A stretch of DNA of 64,000 bases from Gracilaria gracilis (taxonomy: Eukaryota > Rhodophyta > Florideophyceae > Gracilariales > Gracilariaceae): assembly GCA_030374805.1 (NCBI GenBank), contig JARGSG010000183.1, positions 1,240,001 through 1,304,000 on the forward strand. The letters run 5' to 3'. Shown one piece after another: positions 47,581 through 56,325 of the stretch. Within the stretch, counting starts at the first letter, position 1. Every line of letters starts with the position of its first letter. The notes under the pieces were generated by a model. That model was given only the letters and a program-made list of their open reading frames with translations, was not told the DNA's origin and ran no database searches. The position numbers were made by a program, and so were the translations under genes.

Positions 47581-49938
47581 ATGCTCAGAATCCTGGTCTT
47601 TTTCCTCGCGTTGTCCACATTGCCGGCCCTGCCCCAAGCTGCTCCTACTAAGCGAGTCGTTACGTTGGAAGCCGTGTTTGACTCTAATGAAAAGCGACTT
47701 TCTTTGAATTCAAAGCAGATTCATGGAGATTACTCTAGATTTATGGAACTCTCAGGAAAGGGAAATCTTTGTCCAAGAACAATTACTCATTTGAGCGATG
47801 GAAATCATGATATGAGCGGTATTAGTTTGCCTCACAAAGAGATTGAGCACGACGGAACTAATTGTCAGGATAAAGGAAAGCTTATGTTGACGTATGAGAG
47901 AAAACTCACTTCTGACGCGATTGCTAAGGCCTTCGGTCTCCAAGAAGATGCCACGGGGTTTAAGGCTTCAATTCGCCGGGTGCTATTAAGCCTAGATGGA
48001 TTCTACATTGGTATTGAGAACGTGACAAGATCATGTGGCCGTTCTTCTTTCTCAAAGGGGGCTGCAGTGATAATAACATCTGACAGTGAGCCGTTCGGAA
48101 AAGAATTTCACATTCCCTTCCATGGTCACCCCAAAGTCATGCTGATAAACGACAAACACAAGGCATGTGCGTTCACTAGCACGTGGGGTTCACCATCACC
48201 CATTCCTGTGCAACCAGAAGAAACGCAGAAATCACGATACGGACCGGTCTCGGTCACCACTTCTCCTTCACCCGCACCATCCGGTTCACAGCCACCCATG
48301 CCTTCATTTGAAAACACGAAGCCAACTTCCGCTCCGAGCTCTTCAGAAATTGTACCTTCTTTACCACCACGTCAGCCGAGCAATGTCGACAACACCGACA
48401 CGTCAGATGCAGAGACATTCGCTCCGGCTCCATCATCTTCCGTACAAGACCGAGAGACGCCAAGGAACAAGGATACTACCAGTTCTTCAACCCCTTCACA
48501 ACCAGATCAAAGCCAGGCTCAGAAATCAACACCTACTACGCAAATGCCACCCGAATCAACTACGGCAACGCCTACTGGCGTAGCAGCTTCTCAGGGAGAG
48601 CAGCCATCACCTTCTCCAGCGGCGTCTATTATGCCAAATTCTCCCAAGGAGGTTAGTGAACCAGAGTCAGCAGAGGAAGCGAAGGAAGCTTCCGCTCCTC
48701 AGGGAGAGCAATCATCACCATCTGCTCCAGCATCTATGATGCCAGCTTCTCCCAAGAAGATTAAGGATCCAGGGTCAGCAGAGGGAACAAATATGGAATC
48801 ACCTCACCCATCTCAGACAACCAACTCTGAAGCCTCGACGACACCATCCTCTGGTGCAACTTCGAAACAGAGTCCGAATGAGGTAACTGAGCCACCTTAT
48901 CCGAGCGGGCAAGATGTCCCAACTGCACCCACTAGATCACCATCGCAGACAATCCAGCCCGCAACACGATCGCCTGAAGCTTCTCCTATGAACGTATTGT
49001 CCAGTGCACGGTCTCCGAAGCCCTCAATCTATCCTGACGCTTCGAAGGCCCCCAGAATAGTCGATATGGCACCCACAAGAAGTAGCTCTCCGAAGCCGTC
49101 AGGTGATGTTAACAAGAAGGGAAAGAAATCATCACAGGAAGAAGAAATCGCGCTGGTTGGATCTCACTCACAGTCCGCTAAACCTTCGACCGGGGGTCCT
49201 CTCATTTTCTTTGGACAAAAGCCTTCGGCTTCTTTGTTACCAAGCCTTGAAGTTTCTTACACGCCCATTGTACAAGAGAGTCCAAGTGCTCAGAATAATC
49301 CAGAGGCAACTGAATCAGGAGCCTCTCAATCTGCAACGGCGTCTGTTGGGAGCTCTAGCACACCATCGCCTTCGATAGCGGTAGTTCTAGAAGAGGACGG
49401 TTCCGCATGCTTCCCCGCTGATGCCATGGCTGTCGGAGAGAATGGAAATCTTGTAAGGGTTGAGGACTTACAAGTGGGTAACAAAGTGCAGGTCGGAGAT
49501 AATCAATTCTCTCATATTATCGATTTCAGCCATGCTGATGGGAATATTGTTTTGCCATTTGTTCGGTTTATCACAGTTAGTGGGAAGGCTCTTACTGTCA
49601 CTGCTTCCCATTACATATATACTCAACGAGGTCTGTTCCCTGCCCGAGAAGTTTCAGCTTCAGACTCGTTGATTCTTTCAAATGGGACCCAAATCATTGT
49701 CTCTACCAAGACACAACGGCTGGCCCGTGGTCTCTTTAATCCTCACACATCGCATGGTGATATAATTATCGACGGGTTCAAAGTTAGTACATACACCTCG
49801 GCGGTGGAACCTACTATTGCTCACGCACTGATGGTACCTATTCGTCTCCTGGACATTATGGGAAGCCGTCCAACGCTGCTGAGTTCGTTTGTTCGAAACC
49901 CCGTAGTCATGAGATACTTCAACATCCGCAGTTCGTAG
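47581..49938 (+). CDS. Secreted Hedgehog-type Hint-domain protein with mucin-like spacer
   Basis: 785 aa from the ATG at 47581. A signal peptide (MLRILVFFLALSTLPALPQA) leads into an N-terminal domain of about 195 residues with several Cys and no recognised family. Then comes a Pro/Ser/Thr-rich spacer of about 390 residues, probably heavily O-glycosylated. The last 180 residues are a Hint (Hog) domain: Cys610 in SACFPADAMAV starts the block, TASH at 674-677 gives the TxxH motif, and RGLFNPHTSHGDIIIDGF is the block typical of Hedgehog Hint modules. Hint domains cut themselves from the N-terminal part through a thioester at the first Cys. So the mature product is probably the secreted N-domain plus spacer. 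A tail of about 45 residues follows the Hint core; a sterol-recognition function is not evident. Confidence 0.85.
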   Translation: MLRILVFFLALSTLPALPQAAPTKRVVTLEAVFDSNEKRLSLNSKQIHGDYSRFMELSGKGNLCPRTITHLSDGNHDMSGISLPHKEIEHDGTNCQDKGKLMLTYERKLTSDAIAKAFGLQEDATGFKASIRRVLLSLDGFYIGIENVTRSCGRSSFSKGAAVIITSDSEPFGKEFHIPFHGHPKVMLINDKHKACAFTSTWGSPSPIPVQPEETQKSRYGPVSVTTSPSPAPSGSQPPMPSFENTKPTSAPSSSEIVPSLPPRQPSNVDNTDTSDAETFAPAPSSSVQDRETPRNKDTTSSSTPSQPDQSQAQKSTPTTQMPPESTTATPTGVAASQGEQPSPSPAASIMPNSPKEVSEPESAEEAKEASAPQGEQSSPSAPASMMPASPKKIKDPGSAEGTNMESPHPSQTTNSEASTTPSSGATSKQSPNEVTEPPYPSGQDVPTAPTRSPSQTIQPATRSPEASPMNVLSSARSPKPSIYPDASKAPRIVDMAPTRSSSPKPSGDVNKKGKKSSQEEEIALVGSHSQSAKPSTGGPLIFFGQKPSASLLPSLEVSYTPIVQESPSAQNNPEATESGASQSATASVGSSSTPSPSIAVVLEEDGSACFPADAMAVGENGNLVRVEDLQVGNKVQVGDNQFSHIIDFSHADGNIVLPFVRFITVSGKALTVTASHYIYTQRGLFPAREVSASDSLILSNGTQIIVSTKTQRLARGLFNPHTSHGDIIIDGFKVSTYTSAVEPTIAHALMVPIRLLDIMGSRPTLLSSFVRNPVVMRYFNIRSS

Positions 49939-50505
49939 GCGGTGGTTTGATGAGCTCGCATACTTGGAAGTGCTGGTAAACTCCTAACCTCGTTCACACT
50001 GTGCCTGCACTTTTTAACTACACAAAAAATGGTAAGAGTAGGCAATGGCATTGTGTTTATACAGTTTCGCCTGCTCGTTCTCTTAATTGAAATGAGACAA
50101 GCAAGAAGTATAATGCAAGATATGGTGCACGTGCTCGCAACCGAAGTAGGAAACACAGGATGAGTGCATAACCTTAGTAAAGACAAAATATGGTGACATC
50201 ACATTCCCCTTGTATTCCTAAGCCCCAACGTTAAGCTCCCCCGGAGAATACGAACATTTGCATTGCGTCGAGTGGTAAGGAAAGAGTGGGAACTGCTGCA
50301 ATGCCGGGTAGACTTCAGCTTCATAGAACATCACTGCAGGATGAACAAATATCGTTGTCATGATTCCCGTATATAACAATACGGCCTCGGAATTCAGCCA
50401 GCAGCATCACACGGACGGGAAGGAGACGACGTTACCCTTCAGCTCAAAAAGCATGTCGTAGTTAGTCCGCTTAGCAAATAAGCTATTTATCCATATCTAG
50501 GCACA
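49939..50505. other. Convergent gap Hint protein/kinase
   Basis: About 570 bp of 3' flanks; no gene or clear structure seen. Confidence 0.4.
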
Positions 50506-51786
50506 TTACTCAGATTGGAAAAAGAAACCCGAGATACGCATGCATGTAACAGCAGGGAGTTTGCTGTTCGTCTCCAGCCATTCGGTCAGGACTTTTGGCG
50601 TCTTGAACGTCTTAGCAAGGAATTGAATATCTTCCGTACAATCGATGTCCAAGTCTGCCAGCTTAGTAACTACGTCATCGATTCTCTTTTGAGGCTTACC
50701 AGGCAAAGCGGCTCGCACAACTTCTTCCAATTCTTTTCCTTCAAACTCTGCTACCACATCACGAACAACAGGAATAGGTTCCGGTTCCGGAGCTGGAGCG
50801 GGTGCAGGTGGTGGGGCTACTGGCTCGTTCGAACGGCGGCCGCGTTCTAACTTCTCGCGTGATTTGGAACCGCGGGAGTTTCCTCTGGACGCCTTTCCGC
50901 TGCCCCGAGACGATGAAGATGAATGACTTCCAGCACGATTGTGATCAGAAGCACGCCTATGAAGATCGCTGTCAGCAGGTTCGTAGTCGACGAGAAACCA
51001 AGGATGCTTCTTTACGTCATCTAAAGAAAAACGCCTGTCGGGGTCCTTTTCAAGTAACTTTGATATCAAATCTTTGGCTTCTGCCGGCATCCATGAGGGG
51101 TAATCCACTTTGCAACGATTAATTTGTTCATAAAGAAGTGTCATATCCTCATTTTGGAATGGTAGTTGACCAGTTAGAAGTAGATATAGAATGATACCGC
51201 AAGACCAGGCGTCAATTTTCACTCCAGAGTAACCGTCTTCAGCACCATTAATAATTTCGGGTGCACAGTAGTAGGGAGTACCACAAGCTGTGTAAAGCAG
51301 GTCGCTCCCGCTGACTCCTTTCATAGAAGACACACCGAAATCAGTGATCTTGAGTGTACCATTGCTATCGACAAGAAGATTTTCGGGCTTGAGATCTCTG
51401 TGACACACTCCACGACGATGGCAATAATCAATGCCGTCGATGAGCTGCTGAAAATATTTGCGTGCAGTTGGTTCGTCCAACTCGCCCTTTCGCTCAATTT
51501 GTTCGAAAAGCTCGCCACCACGAACAAGGTCCATGACAATGTAAAGCTTAGACTTGGAGCTGAGGACCTCCCGAAGATTAACAATATTCTTATGGTTGAG
51601 AGCCTTCATGATAGCAATTTCGCGACGGACATTGACGGTAAGCTCATTAGCTTTGATGTCAGACTTGTCGAGGATTTTGATAGCGTATTCCTTTCCGGTC
51701 TCTTGATGTTGGGCTAGCTTCACCTTTCCAAAGGTTCCTTGCCCAAGAGTAGAGGTCACGATATACGGTCCGACCCTAGACCCCAT
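50506..51786 (-). CDS. SNF1-related Ser/Thr protein kinase
   Basis: 426 aa, one exon, ATG at 51786. The kinase domain covers about residues 8-262: GQGTFGKVKLA (P-loop), EYAIKILDK (Lys), CHRDLKPENLL (catalytic loop), ITDFGVSS (DFG) and CGTPYYCAPEI (activation segment end). The sequence is closest in feel to the SNF1/AMPK/CIPK branch. A Ser/Arg-rich linker (SHSSSSSRGSGK) and a Pro/Ala/Glu run follow. The C-terminal 75 residues (EFEGKELEEVVRAALPGK ... FKTPKVLTEWLE) form a small helical domain I do not recognise; no NAF motif of CIPKs is seen. Likely a cytosolic signalling kinase responding to energy or stress. Substrate unknown. Confidence 0.87.
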   Translation of the reverse strand: MGSRVGPYIVTSTLGQGTFGKVKLAQHQETGKEYAIKILDKSDIKANELTVNVRREIAIMKALNHKNIVNLREVLSSKSKLYIVMDLVRGGELFEQIERKGELDEPTARKYFQQLIDGIDYCHRRGVCHRDLKPENLLVDSNGTLKITDFGVSSMKGVSGSDLLYTACGTPYYCAPEIINGAEDGYSGVKIDAWSCGIILYLLLTGQLPFQNEDMTLLYEQINRCKVDYPSWMPAEAKDLISKLLEKDPDRRFSLDDVKKHPWFLVDYEPADSDLHRRASDHNRAGSHSSSSSRGSGKASRGNSRGSKSREKLERGRRSNEPVAPPPAPAPAPEPEPIPVVRDVVAEFEGKELEEVVRAALPGKPQKRIDDVVTKLADLDIDCTEDIQFLAKTFKTPKVLTEWLETNSKLPAVTCMRISGFFFQSE

Positions 51787-53835
51787 GACGCAGCTCTATG
51801 TGAGGTACAGAGAAAGCGAAAACGGTATGAATAGAGAAGTAAACGGGAATAGGAAGCTTCGTCGGAATTGAAGCTCTGTCGTTTGGCGTAGTGGAAGGCA
51901 AAACGAAACACCTGCGAATAATGGAGAACGGAGACTAGAAATGCTTGGGAGCTGCTCTGGTGCAGGATACAGTCAAGGATAGTGGTATAGAGTGGGCAAG
52001 TCGCGCGACGATGAGCAGCAACAAGAGCTGAAAAAGATTGACAAGGAGGCTGGTGGGGGGGGAGACTGGGAAACCTGAAGAGAAGGCTCCGGGGAAGGGG
52101 GGAGTTGCGCGAGAATCGGTTGGACGCCGTAGATAGTCGAAAGTCTGACAGCGTTGTTGCTACATTTGCACAGCTGGTTACTGTGTAGAAAGCAAGTTAT
52201 CTGTGTGCGCTTCGTATCTCAACGAGTGACAGGCTGTCCATAGCGGGGCACACGTTCCGTTTCATCAAAGGTTCGGAAGGGTAAGCCCGCCACGTGTCGC
52301 TAGTAGGGGCCTTTGCTCGCTGTTTCGCTTCGTTGTTCGTCGTTCGTTTCTGATTTGTAAAATTAGAATTGCTCATAATCCACTGGTACTGTATCTCCAC
52401 TTGTATCTCTGCTACGCAAGGGTAAAGCGCTTCTATGCCAATGCAGATACATGGCCTCGCTTCGCTCGGACCCGATGGCCTCGGTCTGCATTTCCTTGGC
52501 TTGCCGCGGTTGATAACTTGTACCGTGTACATCTCGTATCTCTGCCCATAGGCTTCATGCACATACTATTTGGATTTACAACACAATGTGAAGTTATCGC
52601 TTCCAGTTTGTTGCATGAGCAACCTCATGGAAGCTGTCCAGTGCGCGTAAACGGCGTTTACTTCTACTGGGTAACTTTGTCTACCCTTCACTCTATCGCC
52701 ATTCTCCCATATAGCATATTATGCTTCGAGAGAACTAGGACGAACACTTAGAAGCACTGGCTGTAGCAGACCCTGCCAGGTGCCATTGCCTCGCGAACGT
52801 GTCGCGCGCCACCAGCCCAGTGTCTGCTCTCGTTCTCGTTTTCAAACTATGGAGTAGTTTTAGCGTGCCAGTCACGAGCGTCGAACTCTGGTTGCGAACA
52901 TGACGTAACGTGCATGCGTGAACGCATCCCCCATGTCATACACCATCATTGTCTAGTCTCCTGGAGAACACGAAGGGGGGTCCCCCGCCAAGATGCAAGC
53001 GTCACCGCAGTCTCGGTACTGCTCAAAACTTGTTCAATTATATGTTCTGTGTGATCTCAAGCTGATTGCAGCATATGATCAACGGCTTCTCGCGTGCTGT
53101 CCCCTTTGCTGTTTCCAGCTCATGTACCACTCAATTGCCACAATGTTGTTACATTCGCCTTCCCACTCACCTCAACAGATGAGCCACAAACAGAGCGTTA
53201 TCTCAAGAAGCGGTTCAAGAAAAAGGGACTGAATTTTGTTCTTCCTGGCAATGACAGATAAGGAAGTATTGTGCGTTGTGAATGGACTAATCAACAGCGT
53301 TTGATCAGAGAGAGTTCGCACTTCATGGGGCAACCCTTCACCGGTCAACCGCGACATTCGCCAAATAAGACCAATCGTGGTTAAATCTAGCAGCGCCGCA
53401 CACCACAGGATTCAAAATGTGTGCAATAGAAGACTTCCTCAGCCGATGCAATAGTTATTGGTAGTCTTGGCCGATGTCAATTGTGAAAGTCTAGATTGGA
53501 GGTCCCGGTACATCTAGGTTGCGAAGCGTCATGGCCAACCAAGGAAACGATGTTCTAATCACAAGAATAGAAAGAAGTTGCGTTCAAGAGATGCAACGTG
53601 CGCCCTTTTCGAAGGTGGCGAAAGTATCAGGATTTCGTTCGGGCTTGATGGGGTGAACGGAGTAAATGTGGATCAGACTCATAGGAAGGAGGCCAGTCAA
53701 GCGGGCAGGTTTGTATCTGTTTCCAGACCGATATGGGTTTGGTTGGATAGATTTCGTTGGACATGGATTGTCATTATTCTTGAGAGACCACTAGTACCCC
53801 GGCGGGCTAACGAACAAGTCCTGAAAGCTTGGACA
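51787..53835. other. Intergenic region without supported genes
   Basis: About 2 kb. The first 350 bp are the kinase promoter and leader (G-rich run near 52050). Frames at 52197-52751 and 52993-53232 start at non-ATG codons and show no family. A weak inverted repeat (GCCAATGCAGA ... TCTGCATTTCCTTGGC) spans about 52438-52502. Confidence 0.4.
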
Positions 53836-54387
53836 TCACTGGTCACGAATACGATACCAAACGTAGCCTGCAACTCGCCATGAGCCCAAATCCAAGCACC
53901 CCACCTCTCTTCCTACTCCTTGCTTAGGTAAGTTTAGATCTTCATAGGACGATGAATTGCTTGTGCGAATGAGAACATGCGAAGCTGTGTCCCTTTGAGG
54001 CAAACCCGCGATGCAGAGCAGAAGCTTTCGTAACATACATTCTGCCTGTTGCTGGGCATTTTCGACACAGAGCTCGGAGGAACTCTTCGTAAACTTAAGT
54101 TGGTATATTTCCACTGCTGTGCCCTCTTCCATGATAAGCATTTGTACCGTCCCTTCTCTGATGGCGCGTCCATCACTCGCGTCGCGCAACCAAGCAAAAA
54201 GACCATAGTGCTTCAAACTGCAATCATGCCAGTCGGATTGCACGAGAGCTGGAACGCTACCGACACCGAAGCGTGTGGTTCTGAATGAGGCAGAAGGAAG
54301 GACGCCTCGATCCTCAGCGGCAGTGCAGAGCCATGCAGTGAGGAATATGGTTGGGAGGTTGTTAGAGCTCGACGTGGGAGCTTGCAT
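53836..54387 (-). CDS. Probable HORMA-domain protein (Hop1/HORMAD-like)
   Basis: 183 aa from the ATG at 54387. The order of motifs recalls Hop1/HORMAD proteins of the meiotic chromosome axis: NLPTIFLTAWLCTAAEDRGVL (first helix), PALVQSDWHDCSL then LFAWLRDASDGRAIREGTVQ (the GVFDAL..+YL block), EEGTAVEIYQLKFTKS (the E-Y-F-F strand), AECMLRKLLLCIAGLP (the RKL helix) and VLIRTSNSSSYEDLNLP. The last 30 residues (GVGREVGCLDLG ...) lose similarity, so an intron after KQG and further exons at lower coordinates are possible. HORMA folds also occur in Rev7, Mad2 and Atg proteins, but the block order fits Hop1 best. This is recognition by eye and needs a profile search. Confidence 0.5.
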   Translation of the reverse strand: MQAPTSSSNNLPTIFLTAWLCTAAEDRGVLPSASFRTTRFGVGSVPALVQSDWHDCSLKHYGLFAWLRDASDGRAIREGTVQMLIMEEGTAVEIYQLKFTKSSSELCVENAQQQAECMLRKLLLCIAGLPQRDTASHVLIRTSNSSSYEDLNLPKQGVGREVGCLDLGSWRVAGYVWYRIRDQ

Positions 54388-54615
54388 TGCGATGCGGCCA
54401 AATCATGCGTGTGGCACTCCCCACTATCTTGGTAACCGTTGTGAACGCTCCTGAGTTAGATGTGAGGCAGTGAAAGAACACGCTTGAGGAGCAGATTAGC
54501 GTTTGGGCGTTGAAGTCGAGCCGAAGAAGTCGAAAGTCAACGCACTTGCTATTCGAAACTTTCGGTTTATGAAACTCTATTGTACACTGATCCTTTTGTA
54601 AACGACATATGCACA

Positions 54616-55218
54616 CTACAAGGTATATTCCATAAAGGGACCATTTCTTTCGATCAAAATGAACCCTTTTGCGTTTCTCACTCTCCGGAGTTCAGAAAGG
54701 GAGGGCCCGAAGCGGTTGCGGCTATCCTTTTCAAGAATCTCAAAGCTCTGTACTCTCTTGTATATTGTACTCTCCTTCTCGACTCGGGGACCTCTGATTT
54801 GGATAAGCGGGGGTCCAAAGGTTGACTTGGCATGCATCTGGTCATATGCAATCACGCGCTGTCTGACATGGGAAGCCTCCCTTCTCTTGATTTCTTCGGC
54901 CAGCGAGGGGTCCAACTCGTCGGAGAAGGTGTGCACAAAGTCGTCACTATCGAGCGACGCACTGCTGGAAGGCTTGGTGGGCGAAGCAGACGTGGATTTG
55001 GTACATGATGAAGTGGAGTACTCGCGATCACCGTCGTACTTTGAGCATGTGCTGAGCTTAGAAGCTCTTTGCGATAGGCGATATTCTGATGTGCTCGATA
55101 AATCCGATCGGTGTGGGGTGCGCAGGAAGCGGCGGATGATATTAGCATTGCGGCGGAGGCGAGTGCTGGTTGTGGAAGAAGTGGCGGTTGGCTCCATGGG
55201 CGAACCAAAGCATCCCAT
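54616..55218 (-). CDS. Small protein with N-myristoylation/palmitoylation start
   Basis: 200 aa from the ATG at 55218. MGCFGSPMEP has Gly2, Cys3 and Ser6, the classical dual-acylation pattern, so membrane attachment is likely. The middle is Ser/Thr-rich (SSTTSTRLRRNANIIRRFL, then STSSCTKSTSASPTK). The C-terminal half is charged and more ordered (DPSLAEEIKRREASHVRQRV, KSTFGPPLIQIRGPRVEKES). No family recognised. Divergent from UvrB. Confidence 0.55.
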   Translation of the reverse strand: MGCFGSPMEPTATSSTTSTRLRRNANIIRRFLRTPHRSDLSSTSEYRLSQRASKLSTCSKYDGDREYSTSSCTKSTSASPTKPSSSASLDSDDFVHTFSDELDPSLAEEIKRREASHVRQRVIAYDQMHAKSTFGPPLIQIRGPRVEKESTIYKRVQSFEILEKDSRNRFGPSLSELRRVRNAKGFILIERNGPFMEYTL

Positions 55219-55894
55219 TGTACGAAAAAAAGCAAAGGAGGCTGGACGGTAGCAACGAACAACTCAACGGCAGCGTAGGGCAGAAGCGATCGCGCTACGG
55301 AGCGAGCAGTATTGGTGAGAGAAGCACTGTTTCGCAGAAGTGAGAGAAGAGCGGACGCGATGAAGAGGAGCACGACAGCGGGAGCGCAGGCGCTCGCTTT
55401 ACACGGAAGCGCGGCATGATAAGCGGAAGCGGTTGACGATAGATGCCTACAGCAGTCTGAGCAGCGCGGCGATGAAGGCTCGCCACGTCTACCTAGCAGC
55501 GTTCGCCGACGGATCGCGGTCTGGCTGAGTGGGAACACGTAGCGGGCTGCGTTGCGTGCCGCTACAACTGGGCGGCGACTGCGGTTCCGAGCTCGACGCG
55601 TAGCGCACTTGACGTCGCGAGAAGAGGTTTAATGGGGCGATGCACTTGCAATGCGGGACACGCGCTGATTGGGCAGCGACTCGGAGCGTGCGAGAAGCTG
55701 CGCGACGTGGTGACTACTGGTGAGGATTTACAGAGCGCTGACAAAAGGCGCGCGCTGTAAATGGAGCTCATCGGAATCATGCCCGGGTCGGCCATCGTCG
55801 TCGTAGGGGATGGTAACTTATCTGAAGTTCATTAGAAAGTAGCGTTGTCTGCTGCCGCTGTCATTCGATACGATGCGCCCGCGGCTCGGTAGGG

Positions 55895-55902
55895 TATATA
55901 TA
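55895..55902 (+). promoter_or_regulatory. TATA box of the UvrB gene
   Basis: TATATATA inside GGGTATATATAGG. It lies 431 bp before the chosen UvrB start and downstream of an in-frame ATG at 55873, which argues that the ATG at 55873 is not translated. Confidence 0.6.
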
Positions 55903-56325
55903 GGATGGTGCACATCAAACTCGACTTGTCCCACGCGCCGCGTCGGCGCGGCTGGACGACGGGGGGGGAACGCCGCAGTTCAAAGCTGCGCACGTTGCGT
56001 TCGTTCGCCCCCGCCCCGAGCAACGCACCTGTCTATTTTTGGTGGGTTCGTGCCTCGCTCTGTAATCGCATCGCGCTGTCAGCACAAAAGATCCCCCACA
56101 CGTTTGTCCGAACAGCAGAGTACCGCCTGTGGTTGGACCGCGAGTAACGAAGGCAGCCAATCACGTGCTTGTCCTTGTCGGTTGAGCTCCGAAGCGATCC
56201 GCTCCTGCAAGGCCTGCCATGCATGTTTTGCATCTACTATCGGCCCTATCTACGAGACCGCACTTGATCTGCTGCTCTGCTGTCTGTACTGTTCTGCCCA
56301 GCCTCTCCGTTGTCGTGGGCATAGC

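Noticed and set aside
52197..52751. Frames on both strands near 52.2-52.7 kb
   Set aside because: Non-ATG starts and no similarity to known families.
54852..55538. Minus-strand 228-codon frame overlapping the acylated protein
   Set aside because: Low-complexity Ser/Ala/Leu sequence in another frame; the MGCFGS frame has better protein character.
55873..56325. N-terminal 151 codons of the UvrB frame from the ATG at 55873
   Set aside because: A TATA box lies inside this stretch at 55895, the composition is low-complexity, and no family similarity exists there, so translation probably starts at 56326.
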